Shown here in pieces: positions 1 to 11,598 of a stretch of DNA of 64,000 bases. The position numbers were made by a program, and so were the translations under genes. Below the pieces are notes generated by a model that was given only the letters and a program-made list of their open reading frames with translations, was not told the DNA's origin and did not search any database. Source of the stretch: Cephaloticoccus primus (GTDB lineage Bacteria > Verrucomicrobiota > Verrucomicrobiia > Opitutales > Opitutaceae); NCBI RefSeq assembly GCF_001580015.1, contig NZ_LSZQ01000042.1:34743-98742 (forward strand). Direction: 5' to 3'. Position 1 is the stretch's first letter, and each line of letters opens with the position of its first letter.

Positions 1-1221
1 GCCGCGGCCCTGCGGGTAGCCCGCTTCGGCCAGCAGCGCGCGCGCCGCCTGCGGGTCGTAGCGCAGGGCCTGCGGCGGTGTGTAGCCCGCCAGACCCGGC
101 GGCGTGAAGCTCGCCGCTACGCGTTGCCGCCCGCCGCTGAGCCGGACAATCGCCTCGCGGTCGATGGCGAGCGAGAGGGCGCGGCGAATCCTGGCTTCGT
201 TGAGGACGGGGCGGGTGACGTTGAGCCGGTAAAAGTAGGTGTCGAAAAACGGATCCACGCGCAGCAGCTCGGGCTGCTGGCGCGCGTAGCGCTCGATCTT
301 GCTGAGCGGGAGAGCCTCGGTGAGGTGAACTTGTCCGGCACGAAAGGCGCGTTCCTCGGCTTCGACACTACTGGAGGGGTGAAAGTGGATGGCACTCAGC
401 CGCACCGTCTCCGAGTCCCAGTAATAGGGGTTGCGCTCGACGATGATTCGCCGGTCGGGCTGCCACTGCTTGAGCGTGAAGGGGCCGTTGCCGACGAAGT
501 TTTCGGGGCGCGTCCAAGGGTTTCCGCGCGCATCTGCGGCGCCTGTTTTTTCGACCGCAGGCAAGTAAACGGGAAACCAGACGGGCTGCGTGAGCTCGGC
601 GAGAAACTGCGGCGCGGGATGCTCCAGTGTGATGACGAGCGTGTGCGGATCGGGTGCCACAAAGCCCACTTGGGAAAAATCGTCGAGCAGCCCGCGGTGG
701 TAGGCTTGCGCTTTTTGCACGAGGTAGAGTGCAGAGGCATAGTCGGCGCCGAGCGCGGGCGAGAGGGCGCGGCGGTAGCTGGCGAGAAAGTCTTGGGCGG
801 TGAGGGCGGCTCCGTTTGACCAGCGCGCCTCGGGCCGCAGGTGAAAGGTGTAGCGCAGCCCGTCGTCAGAGATTTCCCAACGCGCGGCGACGCCGGGCAC
901 GGGGCTGAGGTCGCGCGGATCTTCTGCGACCAGTCCTTCAAAGAGCGCAGTGACCACCGCGATTTCGGGCAGCCCGGTCACGAGGTGCGGATCGAGCTCG
1001 GCCACATCCGCACTGAGGCTGCGGTGCAGGACCTGGGTGCGATTGCCGCGCTCGACCGGCGTCTCGCGTGGCATGCAGCCCACAAGGGCGAGGCCTGCGG
1101 CGAGAGCCGTAAGCGCAGTCGCAAAAACAAGACGCCGCCCGCCGCCCGCGCCTTGCTTTCTCGCGTGCGCCCCACGGGCAATAAATGGCCAGCGAATCGT
1201 GGCACCTGCGCGCGCCTTCAT
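1..1221 (-). CDS. Peptide ABC transporter substrate-binding lipoprotein (OppA/SBP_bac_5 family), C-terminus off the window
   Basis: Reading the reverse strand from the ATG at 1221 gives 407 uninterrupted codons to the window edge. The N-terminus has a basic region, a hydrophobic stretch and a lipobox LVGC with the acylated Cys at residue 49, so the product should be an anchored periplasmic lipoprotein. The mature part shows family hallmarks: LDPHLVTGLPE, a VTALFEGLV segment, WSNGAALTAQDF, FVGNGPFTLKQW, ERNPYYWD and RRALSLAIDREAIV. Such proteins bind oligopeptides (or murein peptides or nickel) for an ABC importer; the permease and ATPase genes are not in view. The ATG overlaps the ispF stop as ATGA, implying translational coupling. 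The 30-residue stretch before the hydrophobic core is long. The ligand cannot be predicted. Confidence 0.85.
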   Translation of the reverse strand, partial: MKARAGATIRWPFIARGAHARKQGAGGGRRLVFATALTALAAGLALVGCMPRETPVERGNRTQVLHRSLSADVAELDPHLVTGLPEIAVVTALFEGLVAEDPRDLSPVPGVAARWEISDDGLRYTFHLRPEARWSNGAALTAQDFLASYRRALSPALGADYASALYLVQKAQAYHRGLLDDFSQVGFVAPDPHTLVITLEHPAPQFLAELTQPVWFPVYLPAVEKTGAADARGNPWTRPENFVGNGPFTLKQWQPDRRIIVERNPYYWDSETVRLSAIHFHPSSSVEAEERAFRAGQVHLTEALPLSKIERYARQQPELLRVDPFFDTYFYRLNVTRPVLNEARIRRALSLAIDREAIVRLSGGRQRVAASFTPPGLAGYTPPQALRYDPQAARALLAEAGYPQGRG

Positions 1222-1733
1222 CGTTGGCGAGATTGGTAAATTAACGCGACCGCGTGGGCAGCGATTGCCAAGCCGCGCCCGATCTCGTCCACGCCCTCGT
1301 TGGTCGTGGCCTTGATCCCTACGCACTCGGAGGCGACCTGCATTGACTGGGCGAGCCGCGCTTTCATCTCGGCGAGCCGTGGCGCGATTTTCGGTTTTTC
1401 GGCGACGAGCGAGGCATCGATATTGCCGATTTCGTAGCCGCGGTTGCGCAGCTCGGCACAGGTTTGGAGGAGGAGTTTTTGGGAATCGATGTCCTTGAAC
1501 GCCGGATCGGTATTGGGGAAAAAGTGGCCGATGTCGGGCAGCCCCGCCGCGCCGAGCAGCGCATCGCAAATCGCGTGGGTGAGCACATCGGCATCGGAGT
1601 GTCCGTCGAGTGCGCAATCAGTTTCGGTAAAATGTACGCCGCCCAAAACGAGCGGGCGGCCCGACTCAGCAGCGGGCACGAGGCGGTGGATGTCGTAACC
1701 GTAACCGATGCGAAAAGGCGGCGCAGAAGACAT
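1218..1733 (-). CDS. ispF: 2-C-methyl-D-erythritol 2,4-cyclodiphosphate synthase
   Basis: This 171-aa protein has the family's usual length. It converts CDP-methylerythritol 2-phosphate to the cyclic diphosphate and CMP in the MEP isoprenoid pathway. The N-terminal GYGYDIHRL carries the Asp and His metal ligands. DGHSDADVLTHAICDALLG, LPDIGHFFP and KATTNEGVDEIGRG are the other signature segments. It lies 78 bp downstream of ispD on the same strand and its stop overlaps the start of the peptide-binding lipoprotein gene. The leader before the ATG is pyrimidine-rich with no Shine-Dalgarno match. Confidence 0.96.
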   Translation of the reverse strand: MSSAPPFRIGYGYDIHRLVPAAESGRPLVLGGVHFTETDCALDGHSDADVLTHAICDALLGAAGLPDIGHFFPNTDPAFKDIDSQKLLLQTCAELRNRGYEIGNIDASLVAEKPKIAPRLAEMKARLAQSMQVASECVGIKATTNEGVDEIGRGLAIAAHAVALIYQSRQR

Positions 1734-1811
1734 GGCGAAAGAAGAGGGAGCGCGAAACAGGCGGAGCGGGAAAGGAAGAGTGGCGGGAGGCGAGCGAGCA
1801 CCTCGTTTTTT

Positions 1812-2528
1812 TTAACGCGCGGTCGCCTGGGCGGCGGACTCGGTGACTGTGGCGTGGTGGCGCGCGAGCAAGAACTCCAGCCAGGCGAAGTCAGCGGGCG
1901 TGGTGAGCTTGGGTGCGGGGTGCGGGTTTTCCAAAATCGCGATTGGCTGTTTCAACAGCTCGACTGCGGCGGCATCGTCGGTGATGCGCAGCTCGCGCGC
2001 GGCGACGCGCTGATAAGCGCGGACGATTAAGTCTCGCGCGAAGACTTGCGGCGTCTGCGCGGCCCACAGCGCCTCGCGCGGCAGCGTGCGAAAGGTGTCG
2101 CCTGCCCGCCGTTCCTTGATCGTGTCGGCCACGCGCTGGGCGAGGATGACAGCCTGCTCGCGGCGGACGATTTTGTGCAACGCGCGGAGCTGCTCGGGCA
2201 GGATCAGGGGGCGCGCGCAATCGTGGATAAACACATACTCGATGTCATCAGGCAGGGCGGCCAGCGCGTTCATGACCGAGTCCTGGCGCTCGCGTCCGCC
2301 CTTGACCAACACCGAGGGCGTCGGCGCATGAGCGGCCAGCGCGGTGAGCTGGCGCTGATCGCGGTAGGTGATGGCGTAGTGATCGATGACGCCGCTCGCG
2401 GCGAAGGCTTTTGCGGAATAGGCAAAGACGGGGAGTCCCGCGAGCGGAGCGAGGATCTTGTCCGCCACATCGGCGCCCATCCGCCGTCCGCTGCCCGCCG
2501 CGAGGAGAATTGCTGCGGTGCGGCTCAT
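1812..2528 (-). CDS. ispD: 2-C-methyl-D-erythritol 4-phosphate cytidylyltransferase
   Basis: A 238-aa cytoplasmic enzyme that makes CDP-methylerythritol from MEP and CTP. The start MSRTAAILLAAGSGRRMG places the nucleotide-binding LLAAGSGRRMG loop at the N-terminus, as the family requires. The internal segments GGRERQDSVMNAL, VFIHDCARPL and ITDDAAAVE match the CTP-binding and catalytic regions. The reading frame stays open far upstream, but that part overlaps pyrF and is not family-like, so the ATG at 2528 is chosen; it overlaps the pyrF stop as ATGA. It forms a run with pyrF and ispF; ispE sits divergently next door. Confidence 0.95.
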   Translation of the reverse strand: MSRTAAILLAAGSGRRMGADVADKILAPLAGLPVFAYSAKAFAASGVIDHYAITYRDQRQLTALAAHAPTPSVLVKGGRERQDSVMNALAALPDDIEYVFIHDCARPLILPEQLRALHKIVRREQAVILAQRVADTIKERRAGDTFRTLPREALWAAQTPQVFARDLIVRAYQRVAARELRITDDAAAVELLKQPIAILENPHPAPKLTTPADFAWLEFLLARHHATVTESAAQATAR

Positions 2529-3292
2529 GGGGTGATGGGGGCCGGCTCGCGCACGGGCTCGGCGGTTGGGCGCGCACTGGCGGCGGGGGCGTTTGCCGCA
2601 CTCGTGGCGATTTCCTGCTGGATTGCACGGGCGGCAGCGACCGGGTCGGGCGCCTTGAAAATAGGGCGGCCGACGACGAGGAAATTGGCACCTGCGCGGG
2701 CCGCTTGGGTGGGTGTCAGGATTCGCGATTGATCGTCGACCTGGGCACCGCTGGGGCGAATCCCGGGAGTCACGAGCGTGACGTTTGCGGGGAGCTTGGC
2801 GCGCAGCGGAGCGATTTCCAGCGGCGAGCACACGAGGCCGCTCAAGCCCGCTTCGGTGGCGAGTGTGCCCAGCCGCAGCACTTGCTCGGCAGGGCTGGCG
2901 GCGACTCCGGTTTCGCGCAGTCCGTCCGCGCCGGTCGAGGTGAGCACCGTTACGCCGAGGAGCAGCAGCTCGGGCGCATGCTCGGCTCGCGCGCGGGCGG
3001 CCCACTGCATCATCTCGCGGCCACCACTGGTGTGTAGCGTGAGCATCCGGATCGGTAGCGCGGCGACGGAGGCGACGGCCTTGGCGACAGTGTTGGGGAT
3101 GTCGTGGAGCTTGAGATCGAGAAAGACCTGGAAACCCAGATCGGCGATTTCGCGCACGCAGTCCGGCCCGCAGGCGGTAAACAGCTCCAGCCCCACTTTG
3201 GCCCAGCGCACAGTCCCCTGGAGTTGGCGCAGCGCGGGGGCGACATCGGCGATGCGTTGGGCATCGAGTGCGAGGATGAGTTCGCAGGGCAT
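2525..3292 (-). CDS. pyrF: Orotidine 5'-phosphate decarboxylase
   Basis: A 255-aa TIM-barrel enzyme that decarboxylates OMP to UMP, the last step of pyrimidine synthesis. The start MPCELILALD puts the beta-1 strand LILALD at the N-terminus. DLKLHDIPNT holds the catalytic Asp-Lys-Asp network, and TPGIRPSG and FLVVGRPIF line the phosphate site. The frame is open to 3424, but the extra 44 residues do not resemble the family, so the ATG at 3292 is preferred. The Ala/Pro-rich C-terminal tail (about 25 residues) is extra. The gene is divergent from ispE (76 bp apart) and its stop overlaps the ispD start. Confidence 0.93.
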   Translation of the reverse strand: MPCELILALDAQRIADVAPALRQLQGTVRWAKVGLELFTACGPDCVREIADLGFQVFLDLKLHDIPNTVAKAVASVAALPIRMLTLHTSGGREMMQWAARARAEHAPELLLLGVTVLTSTGADGLRETGVAASPAEQVLRLGTLATEAGLSGLVCSPLEIAPLRAKLPANVTLVTPGIRPSGAQVDDQSRILTPTQAARAGANFLVVGRPIFKAPDPVAAARAIQQEIATSAANAPAASARPTAEPVREPAPITP

Positions 3293-3368
3293 AGGCCGTA
3301 GGAGCGCGGGGTCACGGGGCTGGATTTGCAAGAAAACTTCACCAAGGCTGGTGGCCCTCTTTCCCGCG

Positions 3369-4469
3369 ATGACACGACTCACGCTCCACGCTCCCGCAAA
3401 GGTTAACCTGTTTCTCGCCATCACGGGGCAGCGCAGTGACGGGTTTCACGATCTCGTGTCGTTGGCCGTGCCGCTCGATTGGGGAGACGAGCTGGAGTTG
3501 CGGGTATTGGCGGAAGGGGCAGGAAGGGCGGGAGGAGCGGGCGCGCAGAGTGGCGAGACGCGGCTGCGCTGCGAGGCGTCCACGCCGGCCTGCGAAGTTC
3601 CGGCGAGTGCGGACAATCTGGTGCAACGCGCGGCGGCTGCCTTTCGCGCGGCCACCGGGTTTTCTCGACCGGTGGACTTTATCCTGAAAAAGCGCGTGCC
3701 CGTGGGCGCAGGGCTGGGAGGCGGCAGCAGTGATGCGGTGGCCGCGCTGCGCGGGCTCAATGCGCTGGCGGCAGCGGAAAATCCGCGCTGTGCGTTGAGC
3801 GAGGCGGCACTGGGCGAACTGGCGGCGCAGCTCGGCGCGGACTGCACGTTTTTCGTGCACGGGCGGCCTGCCATCATGCGCGGCAGCGGCGAGCGCGTGA
3901 AGCCCTTGAATCGAAGCGCAAGTGCCACGGCGACGGCGGACAGCGGCGCAGTTTCTGCCTCCGCTGCATCCGCGTTTTTGCGCGGACAGCGACTGTTCCT
4001 GTGCAAACCGGCCTTTGGCGTAAACACGGCCTGGGCCTATGGGGAGATGCGCGAAAGGGCGCGGGCCGCCGGTCTTGCGAGCGGCAGCGTTTACCTGGCG
4101 GAAGAGGAGGCCGAGGCGCTTTGTGAGCGTTGGCGTCGTGCGATAGGGGAGGGCGCCTCCGATGTGCGAATGCTGGGGGCACTCACGTTTAACAACATGG
4201 AGCCAGTCGTCTTCGCGAAATATCCGGCGCTGCCCGTGTTGGCGACCGAGTTTCGCGAGCGCTTCGGGCTGACCCTGCGGATGAGCGGCAGCGGCAGCGC
4301 ATGTTTTGCGTTTTTGCCCGCATATGCGGACAAGCCCGTAGCCGGTGCAGCGGCTCCCTCCGGAGCTCTGGCTGCCGAGCGAGCTCTCGTAGAAAAGCTG
4401 ACGGACTGCGTGCACGCGCTCTGGGGGCCGACTGCGTTTACGCGCGTCGTGGAAATCGCAGGGGCGTAA
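3369..4469 (+). CDS. ispE: 4-diphosphocytidyl-2-C-methyl-D-erythritol kinase
   Basis: A GHMP-family kinase that phosphorylates CDP-methylerythritol, the step between IspD and IspF. The N-terminus MTRLTLHAPAKVNLFL and the ATP loop PVGAGLGGGSSDA (around residue 115) are diagnostic; the C-terminal glycine loop is RMSGSGSACFAF. At 366 aa it is longer than the usual 280-300. Extra length comes from Ala/Gly/Ser/Thr-rich loops at about residues 50-70, 181-202 and near the C-terminus. It diverges from pyrF-ispD-ispF, so three MEP enzymes cluster here on two strands. Confidence 0.94.
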   Translation: MTRLTLHAPAKVNLFLAITGQRSDGFHDLVSLAVPLDWGDELELRVLAEGAGRAGGAGAQSGETRLRCEASTPACEVPASADNLVQRAAAAFRAATGFSRPVDFILKKRVPVGAGLGGGSSDAVAALRGLNALAAAENPRCALSEAALGELAAQLGADCTFFVHGRPAIMRGSGERVKPLNRSASATATADSGAVSASAASAFLRGQRLFLCKPAFGVNTAWAYGEMRERARAAGLASGSVYLAEEEAEALCERWRRAIGEGASDVRMLGALTFNNMEPVVFAKYPALPVLATEFRERFGLTLRMSGSGSACFAFLPAYADKPVAGAAAPSGALAAERALVEKLTDCVHALWGPTAFTRVVEIAGA

Positions 4470-4551
4470 ATCACGTTGACCGCGCCGCGGGCGCTCCGCG
4501 TTATCGTGGTTGCGCCGCCGGGCCGCCCCTATGCCCGGTGTCTCAACCTTT

Positions 4552-6330
4552 ATGGCGGACAAGCTAGAAAAGAAAGAAACCACGCTACACGGGATTCCCG
4601 CATCCGGGGGTATCGCCTATGGGCAAGTGTTTCTCTTTACGCGCAACCTCGTCGAAGTCCCCTGCTACCCGATTGATGCGGCCAAACGCAGCGGGGAGGT
4701 CGCCCGCTTCGAGCAATCGCTGCTCCAGGCCCGCCAGCAAATCGCCAAGGTGCAGAGCGAAGTCTCCCGCAACATCGGCGAGGAGGAGGCCCGCATCTTC
4801 GATGCGCACCTGATGGTGCTCGAAGACCAGGCACTCATCGGCGAGACGATCCGCGAGCTGGAGGCCACGGGGCTGAATGTGGAGACCTGCTTTAACCGCG
4901 TGTCGCGGCGCTACATCAAGGCGTTTAGCGAGATCGACGACGAGTACCTGCGCGAGCGAGCGAGCGACATCCGCGATGTCGCCCAGCGCGTTTTGCAAAG
5001 CCTGCTCGGCCAGGCCGACACCAGCCTGAGCACGCTCGCCGGCGAGCGCGTCCTCGTCGCCAGCGACATATCGCCCTCCGACGCAGCGGCCCTCGACCGC
5101 AGCACGGCTCTCGCTGTGGTGACCGATTCGGGCAGCAAGACCAGCCATGCCGTCATCGTGGCCCGCTCCATGAAGGTGCCTGCCATCGTGGGCATGCACG
5201 ACCTGACCCGCCGCGCGCGCAATGGAGACTGGGCACTCGTCGACGGCTATGAGGGCCGCGTAATCCTTAACCCGACCGAGGCCACGCTCACCCGCTACGG
5301 CCAGATCCAGGAGCAAAAGAAGCATCTCGAAGCCGAATTCCTCAAGGCCAACACCCAGCCCGCAATCACGCTCGATGGCGCGGAAGTCACGCTGCTGGCC
5401 AACATCGAGCGGCCCGATGAAGTGCAGCTCGTAGCGGGCTACAATGCCGCGGGCGTCGGTCTGTACCGCACCGAATACCTCTACCTCGATAACGCGCGGA
5501 TTCCCACCGAGTCCGAGCAGACACTCGCCTACACCCAGGTTGCCGCCGCCCTCGCGCCACAGCCTGTGACGATTCGCACGCTCGATATCGGCGGCGATAA
5601 ACCGCTGTGCGGCAGCGGCGGGCACGACTTCTTCTCGCCGCACAAGGAGGACAACCCCTTCCTCGGGTTTCGTGCGATACGGCTCTGCCTCGAATACCCC
5701 GAAATTTTCAAGAGCCAGCTGCGCGCGATTTTAAAAGCCAGCGCACACGGCAACGTCCGCCTCATGTACCCCATGATCAGCGGCAGCGAGGAGCTCGCGC
5801 GCGCCAACGCGCTGCTGGAGGAATGCAAGGCCGAGCTGCGCGAAGCCGGCACGCCCTTCGACGAAGCGCTGCCAGTCGGTGCCATGATCGAGATCCCCAG
5901 TGCGGCGCTGACTGCCGACATCCTGGCCGATAAATGCCACTTTTTCAGCATAGGGACAAACGACCTCATTCAGTACCTGCTCGCGATTGACCGCGTAAAC
6001 GACCGGATCGCCCACCTCTACGAGCCGACCCATCCGGCAGTGTTGCGCACGCTGCGCCGGATCGTTGAAGCGGGGCATGCGCGGGAAATCCCTGTGGGCA
6101 TCTGTGGCGAAGTCGGCGGAGATCCCATCCTCGCACCGCTGCTGCTCGGGCTCGGGATCGACGCGCTGAGCATGACGCCGCCACTGATCCCCGCGGTCCG
6201 CTACCTCGTGCGAAAAATGGCACTGAAGAAAGCGCGGAGCCTGGCCGAGCGCGCCCTCACACTCAGCTCCCCAACCGCCATCTACGAACTGTGCACAGAG
6301 TTCTACCGCGAACAGATGGGCGCGGTTTAG
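4552..6330 (+). CDS. ptsI: Phosphoenolpyruvate-protein phosphotransferase (PTS enzyme I)
   Basis: Enzyme I transfers phosphate from PEP to HPr, starting the PTS sugar-uptake or nitrogen-regulatory cascade in the cytoplasm. The phosphorylated histidine is in GSKTSHAVIVARSMKVPAIV (His199 from this start). GLYRTEYLYLD, LDIGGDKPL, IGTNDLIQYLLAIDR and the active-site Cys segment GICGEVGGDP complete the PEP-binding barrel. The start MADKLEKKETTLHGIPAS aligns best with family N-termini; in-frame upstream starts at 4510 and 4531 are possible. No HPr or EII gene is present in the window, so its partners must be elsewhere. Confidence 0.93.
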   Translation: MADKLEKKETTLHGIPASGGIAYGQVFLFTRNLVEVPCYPIDAAKRSGEVARFEQSLLQARQQIAKVQSEVSRNIGEEEARIFDAHLMVLEDQALIGETIRELEATGLNVETCFNRVSRRYIKAFSEIDDEYLRERASDIRDVAQRVLQSLLGQADTSLSTLAGERVLVASDISPSDAAALDRSTALAVVTDSGSKTSHAVIVARSMKVPAIVGMHDLTRRARNGDWALVDGYEGRVILNPTEATLTRYGQIQEQKKHLEAEFLKANTQPAITLDGAEVTLLANIERPDEVQLVAGYNAAGVGLYRTEYLYLDNARIPTESEQTLAYTQVAAALAPQPVTIRTLDIGGDKPLCGSGGHDFFSPHKEDNPFLGFRAIRLCLEYPEIFKSQLRAILKASAHGNVRLMYPMISGSEELARANALLEECKAELREAGTPFDEALPVGAMIEIPSAALTADILADKCHFFSIGTNDLIQYLLAIDRVNDRIAHLYEPTHPAVLRTLRRIVEAGHAREIPVGICGEVGGDPILAPLLLGLGIDALSMTPPLIPAVRYLVRKMALKKARSLAERALTLSSPTAIYELCTEFYREQMGAV

Positions 6331-6468
6331 GAGCCTCGAAGCCAACCAAAGAGACCAACAAGGAAAGTCGCGCTTGGTTTAGCTTATGTACGGGCAATAC
6401 GGGTTCAGAAATTTTCGTGGACTTTGCGCCCAGGTTTCGCGGTCCTGTGCGCCCTCTCTTCCCGTTTT

Positions 6469-6552
6469 GCCCGGGTGGTGGAATGGCAGACACGACGGTC
6501 TTAGAAGCCGTTGCCGAAAGGCGTGAAGGTTCGAGTCCTTTTCCGGGCACCA
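6469..6552 (+). tRNA. tRNA-Leu, anticodon UAG (reads CUA)
   Basis: An 84-nt class II tRNA. The acceptor stem GCCCGGG pairs with TCCGGGC (G-U at the last pair), followed by discriminator A and an encoded CCA. The anticodon stem ACGGT/GCCGT closes the loop CTTAGAA, giving anticodon TAG. The long variable arm forms GCC-GAAA-GGC. The T-loop reads TTCGAGT. Confidence 0.95.
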
Positions 6553-6617
6553 CTCTCAGAGGGAGCCCTTGACGCGGGCGATTTGCCCCGCTTCGTGGAG
6601 CGGCGGACTGGACGCTC

Positions 6618-7118
6618 ATGGCTACCGCCCCTGCAATTCCCCCGAGTCGTGCTCAAGCTCTTGCCCTTGAGGAAGAGGCTGCGCGCACTCGCTCAGCAGA
6701 GAGAGAAGCTGTGCGCGAAGCGGAAGCGGTGGCGCCTTCTCGGGCTGCGACGATAGAGGAGCGAGTGGTGGTGCTGGAGACGCGCTGGCAGGACATCGTC
6801 CCGAACCTGGCAACAAAAACCGACTTGGGCGATTTGAGGTGGAGCTTGGCAAAGTGGATTATGGGGGCGATCGCTACAGTGCTGATTGGCCTGGTGGGCT
6901 CGTTCCTGATGTTGCAGGGGAATTTGAACGCCACTGCATCGCGGCTTGATACGCGAATCGATAACCTCGCTGCCCAACTGAAAGCCGAGATTCGGGATCT
7001 GAAGGATGACATACGCGCAACGAATGCGCGCATGGATCGGCTGGAGGAAAAACTGGACGCGCGCTTTGAGGCACTGATGGCAGAGCTACGCGACCAGCGC
7101 AGGGATCGGGAGCGCTGA
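6618..7118 (+). CDS. Small coiled-coil membrane protein of unknown function
   Basis: I do not recognise a named family. The 166-aa product has a charged N-terminal helix rich in Glu/Arg/Ala (residues 10-60), one transmembrane segment of about 22 residues (around 80-102, IMGAIATVLIGLVGSFLML), and a C-terminal coiled coil with heptads of Leu/Ile/Met and D/E/R/K (110-166). The build resembles phage-lambda-Bor or DUF1640-like membrane-anchored coiled coils, but that is only architectural. It follows tRNA-Leu by 65 bp and converges with the DUF3817 gene. Confidence 0.6.
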   Translation: MATAPAIPPSRAQALALEEEAARTRSAEREAVREAEAVAPSRAATIEERVVVLETRWQDIVPNLATKTDLGDLRWSLAKWIMGAIATVLIGLVGSFLMLQGNLNATASRLDTRIDNLAAQLKAEIRDLKDDIRATNARMDRLEEKLDARFEALMAELRDQRRDRER

Positions 7119-7126
7119 GCAGGGCC

Positions 7127-7150
7127 GACAGGCGGCACCTGCCTCCTGTC
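7127..7150. terminator. Hairpin between convergent genes, possible bidirectional terminator
   Basis: GACAGG-C-GGCA, a 2-nt loop, then TGCC-T-CCTGTC: ten pairs with one C/T mismatch, filling the 35-bp gap between two convergent stop codons. There is no strong T-run on either strand, so termination activity is inferred from position only. Confidence 0.4.
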
Positions 7151-7153
7151 CCC

Positions 7154-9846
<2,693 letters not shown>

Positions 9847-9859
9847 TCAAAGTTCAATT

Positions 9860-9874
9860 GGGGGTCAGACCCCC
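9860..9874. repeat. Short perfect palindrome in the icd/xylB divergent region
   Basis: GGGGGTC-A-GACCCCC, a 7-bp perfect stem around one base, preceded by TTCAATT. It lies about 92 bp upstream of the icd start and 170 bp upstream of xylB. From memory, similar GGGGTCAGACCCC motifs are common dispersed intergenic palindromes. Its role here, as operator or relic repeat, is unknown. Confidence 0.5.
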
Positions 9875-10047
9875 TGAGACGCTTTGCGCTCTCGCGATAC
9901 GGCGCCGCTCGCCGCAAAGCCCCCCCTGCTGGAGCAGGCGCCGAATTTAGTAATCGACTCCTGATTACCGGGCACTTTCACCCGCTTTGCATCCGCCCCA
10001 ATTTTTCCGCCCCTCATCCCAAATTCTAGAAAACACCCACCGTCCCC

Positions 10048-11598
10048 ATGAGTTTGTTTATCGGTATCGATTCCGGCACACAGAGCACCAAGGCCGTCGT
10101 TCTCGACCTGGAGCAGCGCAAGACTCTGGCGCGCGCCCAAGCCCCGCACGCCTTGATTGAGGGGCTGCCCGCGGGCCACATGGAGCAGCACCCGCGGGAT
10201 TGGACGCAGGCGCTCGACACCGTGATCGCGGCGGTCGTCAGCAAGATCGGGTCGCGCCGCGCCAAACAAGTTCGCGGGATCGGAATCTCGGGCCAGCAGC
10301 ATGGACTCGTCGTCCTTGATGCCGCGGGTGAGCCGATCCGCCCCGCGAAGCTGTGGTGCGACACCTCGACCGCCAAGGAGTGCGCGCTGCTCACCGCCAA
10401 GCTCGGCGGGGCCAAGGCCGTCTTGCGCAAAACAGGCGTACCATTTCTCCCCGGGTACACCGCGCCAAAACTCCTTTGGCTAAAGCGCAACGAGCCCGCG
10501 AACTTCCGCCGCCTGTTCGCCAAAGGCGCACTCGGGAAAGTGCTGCTCCCGCACGACTACCTCAACTTCTACCTCACGGGCCGCGCCTTCATGGAGTACG
10601 GCGACGCTTCGGGCACGGCCCTGATGGACGTGCGCCGCCGCCAGTGGTCGCGCGCAGCGATTGACGCGATTGATCCGCGTCTGGCCGAGGTACTGCCGCC
10701 ACTTTCCCGCTCCGACGAAATCGTGGGCACACTGCTCCCACAAATCGCCCGGCGCTACGGGCTGCCCGCCGATACCATCGTCTCCGCAGGCGGCGGCGAC
10801 AACATGATGGGTGCCATCGGCACCGGTAACGTGCGCGCAGGCGTCGTCACTGCGAGCTTCGGCACCAGCGGCACGATCTACGCTTACGCGCAGAAACCAG
10901 TCGTCGACCCCGAGGGCGAGATCGCGGCCTTCTGCGACTCGACTGACGGCTGGCTGCCGCTGTTGTGCACGATGAATGTGACCACCGCCACCGAGGCCGT
11001 GCGCGGACTCTTCGGCCAAGACCATGCCGCTTTCAATGATGCGGTGGCGAGCCTACCCGCTGGCGCAGACGGACTCGTTTTTCTGCCCTACCTCGCGGGC
11101 GAGCGCACGCCCAACGTCCCCAACGGCACTGGCGCGCTCCTCGGGCTTACTACGCACACGCTCAGTGCGGCGCACCTCGCGCGCGCTGCGATGGAAGGCG
11201 TGACGCTCGGGATGAACTACGGCCTGCGCCGCCTCGCCAAGCTCGGTGTTGACGCAAAAGAAATCCGCGTGACCGGCGGCGGTGCGCGCTCCTCGGCGTG
11301 GCGTCAAATCATGGCCGATGTGTTTGGCGCGCGCGTCGTCCCGATGGTCGAAGACGAAGGCGCGGCCCTCGGCGGCGCGATCCAGGCGGCTTGGGCGCTC
11401 CAACGCCAAACCGACCCCAAGGCGAAGATCAGTGCGCTGACCGACGCCCTCGTCGCCGTTGACGAAGCCCGCGCCTGCAAACCCGACAAACACCGCCACG
11501 CCCTCTACAGCCAGCTCCAAGCCGTGCAGGACAAACTCAGCCTCAACCTCCGCGACCTCTTCACGCTGCAAGAGGCGAATCGGGCCCGCTCCAAATAA
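10048..11598 (+). CDS. xylB: Xylulokinase (FGGY family)
   Basis: A 516-aa sugar kinase that phosphorylates D-xylulose to feed the pentose phosphate pathway. The N-terminal phosphate loop GIDSGTQSTKAVV, GISGQQHG, LWCDTST, HDYLNFYLTG, SAGGGDNMMGAIG, ASFGTSGT, FLPYLAGERTPN and VTGGGARSSAWRQIMADV match XylB. MSLFIGIDSGTQS starts directly at the first beta strand, supporting the start. The leader is pyrimidine-rich (ending CCGTCCCC) with no Shine-Dalgarno site. No xylose isomerase, transporter or regulator gene is adjacent, so a related substrate cannot be excluded. Confidence 0.9.
   Translation: MSLFIGIDSGTQSTKAVVLDLEQRKTLARAQAPHALIEGLPAGHMEQHPRDWTQALDTVIAAVVSKIGSRRAKQVRGIGISGQQHGLVVLDAAGEPIRPAKLWCDTSTAKECALLTAKLGGAKAVLRKTGVPFLPGYTAPKLLWLKRNEPANFRRLFAKGALGKVLLPHDYLNFYLTGRAFMEYGDASGTALMDVRRRQWSRAAIDAIDPRLAEVLPPLSRSDEIVGTLLPQIARRYGLPADTIVSAGGGDNMMGAIGTGNVRAGVVTASFGTSGTIYAYAQKPVVDPEGEIAAFCDSTDGWLPLLCTMNVTTATEAVRGLFGQDHAAFNDAVASLPAGADGLVFLPYLAGERTPNVPNGTGALLGLTTHTLSAAHLARAAMEGVTLGMNYGLRRLAKLGVDAKEIRVTGGGARSSAWRQIMADVFGARVVPMVEDEGAALGGAIQAAWALQRQTDPKAKISALTDALVAVDEARACKPDKHRHALYSQLQAVQDKLSLNLRDLFTLQEANRARSK

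Noticed and set aside
2529..3005. Extended N-terminus of IspD (an additional 159 residues)
   Set aside because: The extension lies over pyrF, is Arg/Pro-rich and unlike the family; the internal ATG coupled to the pyrF stop gives the normal protein.
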